Positions 1 to 12,960 of a DNA stretch of 64,000 nucleotides are shown piece after piece (the first letter of the stretch is position 1; each line of letters opens with the position of its first letter). Made by a program: the position numbers and the translations under genes. The DNA is from Monosporascus cannonballus (taxonomy: Eukaryota > Ascomycota > Sordariomycetes > Xylariales), in the NCBI GenBank assembly GCA_004154925.1, contig QJNS01000197.1:62001-126000 (forward strand). The letters run 5' to 3'. The notes beneath the pieces are model-generated. The model was not told the DNA's origin. It did not search any database and was given only the letters and a program-made list of their open reading frames with translations.

Positions 1-1315
1 ATATTTTTTTTCCACTATGATAGTTTTTGTTTGTTTGGGGGGAATTTATTAAAATTCTTTTACATATATATTTACCGTTAAATAATGCGTATTATTAAGG
101 TCTTATTTTCGTCCGGTACCGTAAGTCAAAATAACTTTATTTCAGAAATTTACGGATAATATTTTGGTCGGCCGAAAATTAAGATTAAGATTTAATGACT
201 ATTTAGTTCTAATTAGGATTATTTGCGATAAATTGCGTATCTTTTTTTTAAAAAAATCCCAATCCGTTAGGTTATTTTTTATTGCGATTTTTATGTTTTT
301 ATAGGCAATATTGGTTTTGGTTTACCGAGTCTGGTGTTTTTGGTTATTTTAGTTATTTTTGTAATAAATGGTTCGGTTCTATAGTTGTCGAACGTCTAAT
401 ACGGTAGATATAATATATAATTTGTTTATAGTTAATTATATTTAATCGTTTATAATTACGAACCATTTACCTAAGTCGTTACCATTAATTTTTAATTGAA
501 AAACTTTGGGGTATATTGTATTACATTATTCGATTAATATTTAAAATATTTATGGTTAATTTAAAAGTAATAATGGATATTATAGTATGGATAAAATTAT
601 CCAATTGCTTTAAGTTATTATATATGCAAATTTAATTCCCGCAAGGTATTTCGGAGTTATAAAATTTAATAGCTTTTTTATAACTGAAGATAAATAGCCC
701 CGGTTTATTATATTTCTAATTAGGAAAATATCCACAATTTTCGCCTTTTATTAATATAAATAATAATTTTAATAATTCAACGCAAATTATTAAGCTAAAT
801 ATAAGGGATATTATTTAATAATTCAGATATATTGGTTATCCAAAAAATCAATGCACGCTTAATTCGCACGTTAACTGTTAAATATGGAAAAAATAAAAAT
901 ATCGATTTCCGTACCATTGATATTATAACGCCGGATTTTGGCCTTATAACTATATTTAATTAACCTGCCGATTGAACGAAAACTGCTATATTTCGATATT
1001 TTCTTTTTATGATGTGAGTAATCATTGTTATATATATAAACTAATATATATAAGAAAAGAAAATAAACCGCAAGTTGCGGATATTAATATATTTAAGCGG
1101 GAATTCTTCTTATTTTAATAACAAATATGTGGTGTCGGTAAAAATCAAATCATATTATTATTAAAAAATGAATATTAATATATTAATATAAAATTAATCT
1201 TTCTATAACTATTTATGATTAAGAATAATATAGTTATGTTATCCGGCAGTTATACGGTCGAATATTTCTGGATTAAGCTTTTTCGTATCCGCGGATATCA
1301 AAATAAAAGCAAAAT
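1..1315. other. AT-rich relic DNA, no gene seen
   Basis: Very AT-rich sequence with frequent stops in every frame. I recognise no LTR, transposase or host gene. A weak open stretch around 800-990 on the plus strand has a few codons in a row without stops but no motif I can name. The region ends at the first LTR (1316). Most likely it is older RIP-degraded repeat DNA. Confidence 0.6.
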
Positions 1316-1690
1316 TGTTACAACCTGACAAGCTTCGGCCTTAAGAAACGGTCAAACAAGGATAATACGGACCACCTCCTAGATCACGTAACAAATGATC
1401 ACTGCCAAGCCAATAATCATTACTGATCAGTAATAATCCTAAGAGATTATAATTACTACCGGATGCGTAATCATAAATAATCGAGCCAAAAATACGGAAA
1501 ATATATAGGTTTATTATTTCCGTAATTTAAATAATATTATCTTATAATAATACATCGTTACCCAAAACGCCTTTAATATTACGAAACATAATACTTATAA
1601 TCTTTATTATTCAAATTCTTATAATAGTTTTATTAATATAAATCCGTACGAATTAGGTTTAATAATTAATTCAATTGCTTAGCCGTTATA
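1316..1690 (+). repeat. 5' LTR of element 1 (LTR family A)
   Basis: Begins TGTTACAACCTGACAAGC and ends gccgttata. The same order of blocks is seen in the LTRs at 7275, 20529 (reverse), 29453, 52975 and 59366: the 'GACAAGCTCCGG' block, 'AAGAAACGGTC', a 'GTTACGTAAC'-like block, and a tail 'CCCGTACGACTTAGG'. About 375 bp. The interior is less decayed than pol. Confidence 0.88.
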
Positions 1691-1759
1691 CGTTACAAAT
1701 TGTTATTTGGTAATGCCGTTAAACTTTAAGGAATAGTTTTTAAAAATAATAACTAATCC

Positions 1760-2960
1760 GTAAGCACTTTCTGCCGCCGCACAACTCCAAGCCAAAATTA
1801 AGGAACTTAAAAAACAAATTTAACAGTTCGCAGAATAAATGGCAACCACCCTAACTCGAATTATTATTATACTTAAGGATAAAGTTAAAAAAACTTAACC
1901 TTAAGATAAAAAACGTTTAAAGTTTTCTTAAATACGAACATATTTCCGGTTTTAAGATTTGGACGAACCCGCAAACAAAAGTTTTGTTATAAGAATTTTC
2001 CTTACGAAAAATATTTTGAACTAGTTTCGGCCAGTTATATGGGATTATCTGGAAAGCGTTAATGCCGATCAGAAAAAAATCACCAGGAATCTTTTAATTA
2101 TATAAATTAAATTTTTTTAAAAAAACTAAAGGCCAATTTTGAAAATCCGGACGAAAAACAAATGGTAACATAACAGATTTTGCGATTATAAGAGAAAAAC
2201 ATTATTTTGAAGTACATTATTAATTTTAAAAGCCTTATAAATTAGGCAAAATAAACAGACAACAAAAATATCAATTAAATTAATATATTTTGTAAATGAT
2301 TACAAAATAACGTTAAAAATAAAAGTATTAAACTTCCGAAATCCAAAACATTAAATCGGTATATTACCGAACCCGTTAAGACTAATTGCAGGCTATACAA
2401 ATAAGATATGGAAAAAAAGGACAATATATTCCAAAGTACGGAAGCCAATCGGCCAACAAAGGAAAAAAACGCGACGTACCATCCACCTTATACGGCACAG
2501 CACCTAGACCCATTGAACTTAGAGCCACTTATAAGAAAAACTGGAACCAAATTAAATGGTGTAATTATAGCAAAATAGGATATAAGGCTTTCAAATACCA
2601 AATACATAAGAAACTACACCAGGACAACTGGACATATGTACCAGAAGGACAGTCTAGGGACAAACAAAAAAACAACAAAGTTATCAACATAATTTGGACC
2701 CAATACCAAAACGGGCCATTTCGATAAGAAATCCGACAAGGGATACAAAAAGCCAAAAAACTAAATCAGAAAACGTCCAAAATATAATAAGATGCTTTTA
2801 GGGAATAATTAAAACAATATGAGAAATAAACAGAAAACATGTCCTGAAACCACTAATCGATACGGCAAAATGCACGCCATATATTGTCAACGACAGAAAT
2901 ACCTTAATTATAAAAAACAAAAATAGCATATCTATAAAAGAATTACCCGCATATATTATA
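1760..2960 (+). pseudogene. gag pseudogene of element 1
   Basis: Gag would encode the capsid-nucleocapsid protein that forms the cytoplasmic retrotransposon particle and binds its RNA. The frame is full of stops, but 2386-2727 stays open for 113 codons. It covers the end of gag, including a wrecked CCHC zinc knuckle near 2555-2620. The segment reads WCNYSKIGYKAFKY, so the first Cys is kept while the later Cys and His positions are Tyr. Cys-to-Tyr and His-to-Tyr follow from single G-to-A or C-to-T changes, which is the RIP spectrum. A homologous gag is better preserved at 45012-46300 (fragment G). The true start codon is not identifiable. The open stretch is a survivor by chance and not evidence of a functional gene. 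Confidence 0.75.
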
Positions 2961-3599
2961 AGGAATTTAATATTCCAAACCGTACGAAAAATAACAAAAA
3001 TGATAAATAATAATATCTGTACTTTGGATTTATAACTCCAGAAAATAACATTTGTTAACTAACCGAAACAAAAACTTAGTGTAAAAAAAAGCATTACTCG
3101 TAAAAAAAAACCTTTTTTGCCATTATAAATAATATAATTACCAAACAAAAAAAAATTAATCCAGCATACGATAAAAAAGTATTATCAAAAGGCCATTACG
3201 GATCTTCATTTTCAGCTAGCTTTTACCATTAATCCCGAAAGTCGAAAAATTATTAAAAATATTCACCAGTTTACGAGCGAGGTATAAACCTATAATCAAT
3301 ATAACGCACAATAAAATACAGTCGAAACCATAAAAATTAATTTATTCAATAAGTAAAAGAACTATTAAAAAACCTAAAAACGATGAATACAATTCGAAAA
3401 AAGGATACGCCGGCAATAATAACAAATATAATAGATTAACGCGCTATATAAAAAAAACATAGACCAGGTTCGACAAATTCGAAAAAAAGTTAAAAAACAA
3501 AGATTACTTATAAAAATTCTCAAAACAACAAAACCCCGAAAAATCAAAAAGATTTCTTCAAAAAGGCTTTAAACGCAATAATAAAAACCGTTAATAACC

Positions 3600-6585
3600 T
3601 TATTACTCTAGATCTATAAATTGGAATATATTAGTATACCGCAATGGTAAATTACAGAACTCTGGGCAAAAATTATATCGCACCGGATATAATTAACGGA
3701 TTTAGATTCCTATAAAAATACAAATTAAAACCCTAATTAACGACAAATACCCAAAATCAGGAATTCACTTACGATAACGGAAATATTATACGCAAAATTA
3801 ATAACCTCGAGATTTTAATTCAAGGACGATACCAGAAAATTAATTTCGATATCGTTTTAGTGAGGAATTACAATATAACCTTAAAATTACCAAAGATACG
3901 CCAGTATAAAGTTTTCATTAATAAAAAAAACTAACCAGGTAAAGTTTGCCTTATACTCTATTAATAAACAAAAGAAAAAAGGTACGAAATCTTAATTTTC
4001 AATCGAAAATGGCGACGAATACAGACATAAGGATATAGCAAATACCTTACTACCTAAAGAAATAAGATATGAGAAAAAATGAGTAGTTAAAAAATACGAC
4101 GTATTATTGCCATTATTAAAGCGAAACTAAGGCAACTAAATAACGATTTAAAATAACAGCCCCAAAAATTAAAAGATTTAATTATTAATACGTTATTATA
4201 ATACTACCGATATAAATAGCTTTAAAAAACTTATTATGAAATTACCAGAATACAGAAAATAATTTACCAAATAATTCTTAAAAAAGTTCTTTAACAAAAT
4301 TCTACTCTATTTACAACCTTAACGGAAACAAAACACGCGTTCTTAAAAAGTATTTTAAAAATCGATTACAAAAAACATAAATTCGACTTTTGAAATTATT
4401 AGCAAAATACCTAATATTCTTTATACCAAAAAAGAATAAAAAGTTACGATTTGTAATTAACTATCGACAATTAAATGGTATCATTATTAAGGATCAATCA
4501 CTATTATCTTTAATTATAGAAATAAAAGGCAGATTTTACGGAACCAAATAGTTTATAATATTCGACCTTAAAAATAAATATAATCCTATTAAAATTAAAA
4601 AAGAATACGAATAAAAACAGCCTTGAAGACAAAACACAAATTATTTAAATATTTGGTTATATTAATAGAATTTACAAACGTATTAGTAATTTTCTAGGTA
4701 ATAAATAATTATGTATTACGTAAATATCTCGGTATTTTTATTGTTTACTAACTTAACGATATCGTTATTTTTTCAGAAACAGAAAAGGCATATATAAAAT
4801 ACGTTCATAATGTTCTTTAAACTTTACAAAACGTAAAGCTGCTTATTAACGAAGAAAAGAATCAATTTCACATCCAGGAAATGGAATATCTGGGACATAT
4901 TATTACCTCGGGACATGTTAAAATAGATCTAAAAAATTCCTGCAGTTATAAAATAATAAATACCAACCATGGTTAAAAAGGTATAGGCATTTCTTAGATT
5001 CGCCAACTATTACAAGAAATCCATTCGGAATTTTAGTAAAATAAAATTTTAGTAAAATAACCTTACCTCTAACCAACCTTATAAAAAAAGTTCAAATAAA
5101 CGTCCGAAATAAAAAAAGAGATTTTAAGAAATTAAGGATATAATTATTACCAAGCTAATATTAATTATATACGATCTAATTTACCTCGTTAAACTAAAAA
5201 CCGATATTTCGGATTATACGTTAAGTGCAGTAATCGAATAACGAAATAATTAAAGCAAATAATATTTTATTGTATTTTTTCGTATAAGTTAAAAAGAGCA
5301 GTGTTTAATTACTCTATCCCAAATAAAGAATTTATAGCCATTATTGTGGTATTTCGAAAATTTAGGCATTTTGTAAAGGGAAATTTACATCAGGTTAAAG
5401 TTTATACGGATTATCAAAATTTTATTTATTTTACCACGACCAACAAACTTATAAAATAATAATTGAAATATGCAAATAAATTGACGAACTTCGACTTCGT
5501 TATTATCCATAAAAAAGGTTTCAAAAACAGCAAAACCAACGCCTTAAATATACGATCAAATTTCGAAAAGAAATTAATTAAGGTTAGTTGTATAATTTTT
5601 AACACCACTATAAAAGAATATTTACATTTACGACAAATTATGATAATTCGAACGGTACCCTTTAATATGTATCAGAAAATCCAGCAATACAACGAGGGTT
5701 TCCCAGAAAACTAAAGAAGAAATAAAATACAAATTTTTTAAAAAAAATACTAGGAAAATCTGGTACGAAAAAATACATAAATATCAACTATATGGATATC
5801 CAGGGATTTACAAAACCCTAAAACGATTTTAACGTGCATATTTTTTTTTCTACGATAAAAGTAATGGTTTAAAAGGTACGACAGCAGTACAACCTTTACA
5901 ACAAGGCCAATGGACGACGATATAAGCTATACGGAAAACTACAATTATTATCAATATTAAAACGACTATAAAAATCGGTTATTATGGATTTTGTTATTAA
6001 GCTTTTTTTTATCTGAAAATCTAGCGACGGAAATATATTATGATAATATTTTCGTAATCGCCGATCCATTTACGAATTTTTCTTATTTCCTACCTTATTA
6101 CGAGAATACCAATACAGAATAAGTAGCACATATTTTCTTTAGAAATATTTTCAGCATATACAGATTACCTTCCGATATTATTTCAAATGGAAAAATTACG
6201 TTTACCTCTAAATTTTGATAAGATCTTATGTCATAAATTAATTGAAATCATAAATTATCTAACGCTCTCAAATTATAACCCAATAAATAAGAAGAACAAA
6301 TAAACCAAATCTTAAAAACTTACCTATAATATTATATCAATTACGAACAAAATAACTAGGTTAAAAATTATTAATTACGTAGTTGACATTTAATACTAAT
6401 TATTACAAAAACCTTAAAACTATTTTAGCTAACGCCAATTTTGTTGTTACGCAAAAAATATACCGGAATTCTGATAAAAAAATAACAGTTAACGTTAAAG
6501 TGATCACATATAGCATAAAATACCGTAAAAGTAAAAAATGAACAAATATATAAAGTTGAAAAAATATTCGATATTTACCGGCAAC
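3600..6585 (+). pseudogene. pol pseudogene of element 1 (PR-RT-RNase H-IN)
   Basis: Pol would supply protease, reverse transcriptase, RNase H and integrase for copying the element. A protease-like segment lies at about 3640-3930. Reverse transcriptase runs from about 4310 to 5060, with the finger motif FFIPKKNKKLRFVINYRQ near 4415. The catalytic box at 4752-4763 reads L-N-D-I in place of L-D-D-I, so one essential Asp is lost by a G-to-A change. The 83-codon open stretch 5463-5714 is the end of RNase H (NFDFVIIHKKG followed by a degraded ADALSRR-type motif). Integrase follows from about 5740, with a GxPGIxKTL-type zinc-binding region near 5790-5850 and a core segment VIADPFTNFSYF near 6040. 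Gln codons are repeatedly TAA or TAG. At about 6575 the sequence jumps from the start of a chromodomain to the sequence that follows it in element 3, which implies an internal deletion of roughly 100 bp. Confidence 0.8.
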
Positions 6586-6589
6586 AACG

Positions 6590-7200
6590 AGCGCGCCTCA
6601 GTTAACGGTCGACCAATCAACGGTTTCGACCTTAAACCAGCCGGCCGGAAACGCGGCGTGTATTAACGCAACAACTGCAACGGCAGCCTCTAGTTATTCT
6701 TATTCTTAACGCTTTTACTTCTCCAATTCGTTCAACGACTAAAGCTTACGTTATACCATAGTAACACCTTTCGAACGGGCCAACGCCTTTTGCTTACGTA
6801 GATGAATAAAACGAAAAAAAAAACGAAAAAACACTTCGTTTGTTTTTTTCTAATAATAACGTTAAGCATTAAAATAAAGCCGTTAAAGTTTTAGTAATTG
6901 CTTTTCAGTAAGCGCCTTTTCGCGGTTTAAACGTTAATTTTTTAACCAATATTTTGTGAAGAAAAAAGCGGTATACCGGTATTATTGCAAAACCGACACC
7001 GATTAATATATATTTTATATTTCGAACGGGTTTTTACTATTTTACACTTAATATTTTTCGAAAACCAACGAAAATAAAGTATAATTTCGTATCCGAATTC
7101 ATCGAAGGCCTTTACGAAATTAATACGACGAACAGTAAAAAAAAAACCGAGGAATACGACAAATCTTGGAAATACAAAACGATATGTTTAAGGAACGAAA
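6590..7200 (-). pseudogene. Antisense coiled-coil ORF relic of element 1
   Basis: On the strand opposite to pol, between the integrase end and the 3' LTR, this stretch is homologous to the minus-strand frame at 58740-59290 of element 3. In element 3 that frame makes a Lys/Arg/Glu/Leu-rich, coiled-coil-like sequence once TAA/TAG are treated as former Gln codons. In element 1 it is more decayed and its limits are approximate. Function unknown. The plus-strand reading of the same DNA also makes a basic, Gln-rich tail to pol, so which strand was coding is judged from the better-preserved copies at 46990-47650 and 41480-42100. Confidence 0.45.
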
Positions 7201-7274
7201 AAATAGAAAATTATTTACCAAATAAGAAAAAGAAAAAAAATTTAAGGGTAAGATTTTTCGGAAAAGGGAAATCG

Positions 7275-7650
7275 TATTACAACCTAACAAGTTTTGACCT
7301 TAAGAAACAGTTAAATAAGAATAATACGAACCACCTCCTATATTACGTAACAAATAATTATTATTAAGCTAATAATCATTAGTAATTCGTAAGAATGTTA
7401 AGGAATCATAATTGTTGCCAGATACATAATTATAAGTAATTAAGCCAAAAATAAGGAAAATATATAGGCTTACTATTTTTGTAATTTAAAAAATGTTAGT
7501 TTGCAATAATATATCGTTATTTAAGACGCTTTTGGTATCACGAGATGTAATACGTTACAGTATTTATTGCCCAGATTCCCATGATATTCCTGCTAACATA
7601 AACCCGTACGACTTAGGTTTAATAGTTGGTTGAACCGCCTAGCCGTCGCA
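7275..7650 (+). repeat. 3' LTR of element 1 (LTR family A)
   Basis: Starts tattacaacctaac (TG changed to TA by RIP) and ends agccgtcgca. It is collinear with 1316-1690, and the differences I compared are transitions. It follows the polypurine-like ggaaaagggaaa tract directly. Confidence 0.88.
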
Positions 7651-8299
7651 AAGATATAAAATTACTAATATACAAATTCGTTATTTTTCTGCTAGGTGAA
7701 TGAATAATATAACTTAAATGATAATTAAATTGGTTATTAACGAAAAGGCAGGAATAACTAAGCATTTTTCAAAGCTTATTTTAATAACCAAAAATATATT
7801 TAGTTTTCCGAAAACCTGATTATATACCGTATTTTTTTTATTTTTCCGTACAATACGGCCTTGCATATTAAATATAGCGCCTAATATAAGGAGAATAAAC
7901 TGACGGCGCAAAGTTTTTATAAGGTTATCGGTCGTATATATAATATTGGCATATAGGTTAATTAAATTTGTATTAGCAAGAAACCGGTAAAAGTACCGGA
8001 TAAGGATAAACGTTTCGGTTTAGAAAGCTAAATGTTCGGAGGATTAGGGTATCGACCCCAGACCTTGGAATATATTACCGGTATTTGGCTGATTAAAAAA
8101 AATATGCTTCGGTGCTTATTATAGGCGATTTTAAGCCCCGTAAAGTCTTTATTTCGCGCTTAGTTAGGTAGGTTATAATATTAGGACTTTGGTAAATAAT
8201 ATATGTTATGAAAATTATTATTAATACTTTCAACAAATTTATATAAAATAAAATTAATTAGGGCTAAAAAATCTTAATTTGCCATAAGGCCCTAATATA

Positions 8300-8465
8300 A
8301 AGGTTTTATTATATTTGTGGATATAATTCTTAAAGATGTTTAGTTAATATATTAAACCCATGACAGATATTTCTTTATCAGAAGCTATAGCTATGGCTAC
8401 GGCTGCTGCGCTGTAGGCGCAGCCACAACCTCCAAAATGGGGTCCTGATCACGATAAGGCAACAA
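8300..8465 (+). repeat. Dispersed repeat with a short conserved reading frame (copy 1)
   Basis: Matches 23310-23475 in the same orientation over about 160 bp. An ATG at 8360 opens a frame that begins MTDISLSEAIAMATAAAL, meets a TAG where Gln is expected, and continues AQPQPPKWGPDHDKATN before TAA. The second copy keeps the same Ala/Gln-rich stretch and the K-x-G-x-D-x-D-K-A tail, with its own C-to-T and G-to-A stops. Conservation of peptide features in two mutated copies suggests the N-terminal coding part of a mobile element. The KWxPxHD segment faintly recalls the first helix of fungal Myb/SANT-like domains, but that is only a guess. Confidence 0.5.
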
Positions 8466-11400
8466 ATTAATATAGTTTCCTTTATAAGAATTTCTGAAAT
8501 TGTTTAATGGTTTAATTTTTAAGTTTAATTTATTTACCTTTCAAAAATAATAAATGGTGAAATAATTAATTCGTTGTTTGTTTTAAAAATGTTATTTTGA
8601 AATCAATTAATATGTAATTTATAAAAAATACCAAATTAATTTTTGGTATTTTATGAAATAATAGCTAAATTTGTAATTACAAGGATTTTTTATCGCAAAT
8701 AAAAATGGAGCCAATTTTATAACCCGGTAAATAATTATTAAGCCCACACTATATAAATACATATTACTTTCTTTTTAAAGGAAACGTAACTGTATAAACA
8801 ATATTAGATAAAATGATAAATTAGTACCTTAATTCTTAGATTTTACTAAACCCGTCGTTTTTTGAACTCCTATTTACGTCGATTGTTGTCAAAGTTTTGG
8901 AAGGTTTTCGCCGTTCGAAGCAGCTGGGCAAATCAAAGTTCGTAATTCCTTGACTTAATTCGTTTTAAAATTTAAATTTCGAAATTTTTAATTTCGTTGT
9001 TATGTTCCTTCTCGAAATTTTTAAATAATCACTTTATAAATTCTATGTTTTTCGCTATACCTTGTGTAAATCGTTAATACCGTTGTGTTCGTAAATTAAA
9101 TTGTATACGAAAATTAATAAATAAAATTAATACTCTTCAAAAAGATTTTCTAAATCGATAATAATAATAGTTTCAGTTTTTCTAATACCTTTTTAGAAAT
9201 GAAATACTGTAAATAAGATAATCTTTGAAAAAGTTTTACCATTACGGATAACCGGTATTATATATTCCGAATTTCGTGGTATAGCGTTTTAGTTGATAGT
9301 AACTTAGCAATTGTAAAACGATCGAGCCGTAAAACTGCTAAAAGTTCGTACAGCTTTTTATGCGTATTTAATATTTATCCTCGAGGTTGACCTTTACGGT
9401 TTGCATTTAAAGTTTATTTTTAAGGTTCGCCGCGTAAAGCTTAATTTTTCGACCTTGTCAAACTGTTAAACTGGCGAGTATATAGTTGATTATAGTCGAA
9501 ATGTGTCGGTAATTACGTAGTCGGCTTTAAAGTAAGGCTTTATAAAAGTAAGCTATAATTTATTTTAACCGAAAAACCCGTACCTTAATTATCATGTACA
9601 TTATATCGTACACTAATTTTCCACATATATGACTGAATTAAGAAAATATGTCTTAAATTTAAATATAATTCGCATATATATTACCTATCAACTTAACTAA
9701 AAAAACTTAAAAAATAGTTCATATTTGATACTTAATCTCGTTATTTTAATAAATGTAATGGTAGTAATTTTAAATTTAAAAACAAAAATAGAAATGTATT
9801 TAATTTTATTTAAAACGGATAACAACAACTTCTTTCTTAAAAATATCTTTGATAAATTTAATGAAATTAAAATTAAAGATGTTACTTATATATATAATCG
9901 GTAACTTTAAAATTTGGGGATTCGGTATTTTTCTTTTATAATTAAACATTATTTCGAACTTTTCGTATTAATTTTTTTGGTATTAAATTTTTAAAAAGAT
10001 AACGGATTTTGTATTTTTAAATACTTATAATAAATAACGATAAAAATAATAACGACAATATTGTGACTTACAATATAATATAGTTTTCAGGTTTCTATTG
10101 TAAAAATGATTTAAAACAAAACATTATAAAAGGAAGAAATTATGCAGGCGTTTTATTATCTATTAACCGCTAGTAAAACACCGAATTAATGGGCGGATAA
10201 CGGTAAATTTAATACACGTTATGCTTTAACGAGTTCAGATTTATATTTCATAATAAAAATATTTACCACCGATTTATTAATATTGAAAATGCTAACAAAA
10301 AATGAAAATTATAAAAAAATCGATATTAGATAATAAGTGGAAAAATGGGGTTTTTTAAAAAATAAAAGTTTAATAAAAATTAATTTATCGAAAGTTCGAT
10401 AACACCCGTTAATATTAAATGTTGCAATATTTGTATATGAAAAATGTATAAATTATATATCTTTTCTATAATTAACCCAAAACCGAAATAATATTTTGGT
10501 TTATTTTTTAAAGAAATAAAAGAAAAATGAAGTAAATATTTCATTTATCGACATTAATAATTTAACCAAAATCTTATAGAAATATTTTACTCGTATAAAC
10601 AAATGGTTTTTATGGAAAAATCAAATAAATAACATATTTCTGGGTTATTATTAATATATATTTTTAAAAATTATAATAACAAATTATTTACGTCATAAAG
10701 GTTATAAAATATTATTAAGATATTTTTTACTTATATATTATTATTTATAAAATATTAATAAATAGGAAAAATTTATAAATAAAATAATTATTATTGGAAA
10801 CATACACAGACATTTTATATCGAAACAAATATTATATAATATATATAGTATTTCGTATTATTATTTACAACATATCTATTAATTTATTTCTATTTTTAAT
10901 TATATTATTAAAAATTTAATTAATTTTTTTCATGTATGTTTATTACTGTATTTAATAATTTTTCGTTTGTATTTTTTGTTTACGGGAGGTTTGTCGAAGA
11001 CGGTTAAAAAAATAGAAAGAAATAACTAAAAAATTAAGGGAGTTAAATTAAGTAACATAGTAATAATTTATAACTAGTACGTAAATAACACGGCTTGTTA
11101 AACTTTTAGTGACAAATTAACAAGTTACTAAATTAACATATTAACAAAAAAAATAAACATTTGTTTTGGCTATTAATCAAGTAATATTAACTTATAATGT
11201 AGAACTTAATGAAATAAACTCTTTCGATATTATCAAATGTCATATTTTATTCTTTAAATTGTGCCATATTTTTGCCAATATATACTCGTACAATGTAGGT
11301 ATCCTAGTTACTGGGTTAAATTCTTTAGCTGTTTTAAATATTTGAAAAACAATATCTGTTTAAACTTGTAATTGCGAATTTAATTAAAAAGATCGGTACG

Positions 11401-12839
11401 AATTTATAAGATACCGGGCCTTTTTCTGTTCTTAGAACAAATAGTACAGATTCGAAATTTTTTTACTTGGAATTATATATCACATTATTAAACCTGTGGT
11501 TTAGTTTAACGAATATTCAACGTATATCGAATAAACATAAATACTTATTATAAACCTATCTAGGAGAGCTCATGTTTTCAACCAATTTCATTTTTATTCC
11601 GTTTTAATTTAATTTTTCAAAATTTACTTTTCCAAAGTTTTTAAAGAACAACGTAAATATAAGAAAGAAATAACTGAAATTACTCAAAATTAATAATAAT
11701 AGGAATGATATCGAGAACGAAATATTGCTTAGTAGAAATAGCCGGGATTTAAAAATAAATCTCTCATAACCATAGTAAAACTGATATTCAATAACTAAAT
11801 AAATAATGAGAAAAACATTGAAATATTAGGGGAAAAGAGACTATTTAATAATGAGATATAATTTAATCATTGTGTGTTTTATAGCAATTCCGCAATACGG
11901 CGGCATAACTAAAAGTGGAATAAATCTTTTGTAAAACTAGTGTATCGTTGTTAATTTATAACATTTAATACCCGTTTTACTATTTTTATCGATAATATTA
12001 CATAGTTTCACAGGTAAGGAAAGTAATAAATGTTTGGTATTTTTAGTAATAAATAAAATCTAAAACATAATTACTATAATATTTGCCCATAATTCCAATA
12101 AATTAAGGTTACTTTTAAAATTAATGATTGCATAATATATTATTAAGAAAACGCTACAAAGTATATTGTGGTTTATTTAAACAGTACCTAGTTAAATAAT
12201 ATATTTCATTGGTTTCGCAATGCGGAATTTCTTTTTGTTATAAATGTTATCATATATTTTATTATACGTATTTGAAGTATTAGTAATCAAATATATTTTA
12301 TTGAGCAAGTTAACTTTTATATTAATATATTCAACACGTATTCTGCTGTTTTAAAATTGAATTTCACGAAATTTGAATGAAAGAACTTAAAACTTATAAC
12401 TTAATATTCTTTTTGAAACCACATATTTATCTTAATATCAACTTATTTTTAATTAACGTATTATATAAGCGAACGGCCCAAAATCTATTGCTCTGTAATA
12501 ATGAATACATTCAAATTAATAATAACTTAATAAATTAATGTAAATTAGTCACATTTTTATTCATTGAATATTTTTAGACCTTTTTATCAATGTTTCTATT
12601 ATATTTAAGTTTATTGACAATACCACATTTTCCATTTATCGTTTAAACGGTTTCATAACGATTACTTTTTATCCTTATTAAATACGATTCTTTATTATGA
12701 CTCTTTTTATTTATAAAATGATATATTTTAACAGCAAATACTTTGTTTTTAAAGCTTTATTTTTAACTCTCTGGAATTTATTAAAAATCGAGTTCGTTTT
12801 ATATAATCAGCGCATTTTTCCAGAACCAACTCAATTTTA

Positions 12840-12960
12840 TACAAAAATATTGTATAGTATCTACCGTCCAAATTATACAGTGTGACAATTTTCATTGTAT
12901 TTGGCTCAGCATGGAAAATACGGCGTGAACGCAAACATATCTTGAAAAATCTAAAATATA
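12840..12960 (+). repeat. Dispersed repeat fragment (copy 1)
   Basis: About 110 bp resembling 26040-26150, centred on a GC-richer core that reads tttggctcagcatggaaa here and tttggcttagcctggaag there. The core is followed in both by a 'gaac' block and an 'aaatatacctt'-like block. Differences are mostly transitions. Family unknown. Confidence 0.45.

Larger units (their letters stand above)
1316..7650 (+). mobile_element. Element 1: dead Ty3/Gypsy LTR retrotransposon
   Basis: A full-length 6.3-kb element with two LTRs (1316-1690 and 7275-7650) in direct orientation and gag then pol between them on the plus strand. The flanking 5-mers are aaaat (1311-1315) and aagat (7651-7655). They differ by one G/A transition, so they fit a 5-bp target duplication hit by RIP. 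A purine-rich tract (ggaaaagggaaa) precedes the 3' LTR, as expected for the polypurine tract. Recognisable in order are gag with a ruined zinc knuckle, protease, reverse transcriptase, RNase H and integrase, all broken by many TAA/TAG codons. The chromodomain that ends pol in element 3 is mostly missing here. A minus-strand reading frame lies between pol and the 3' LTR. The element cannot move on its own. Confidence 0.9.
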
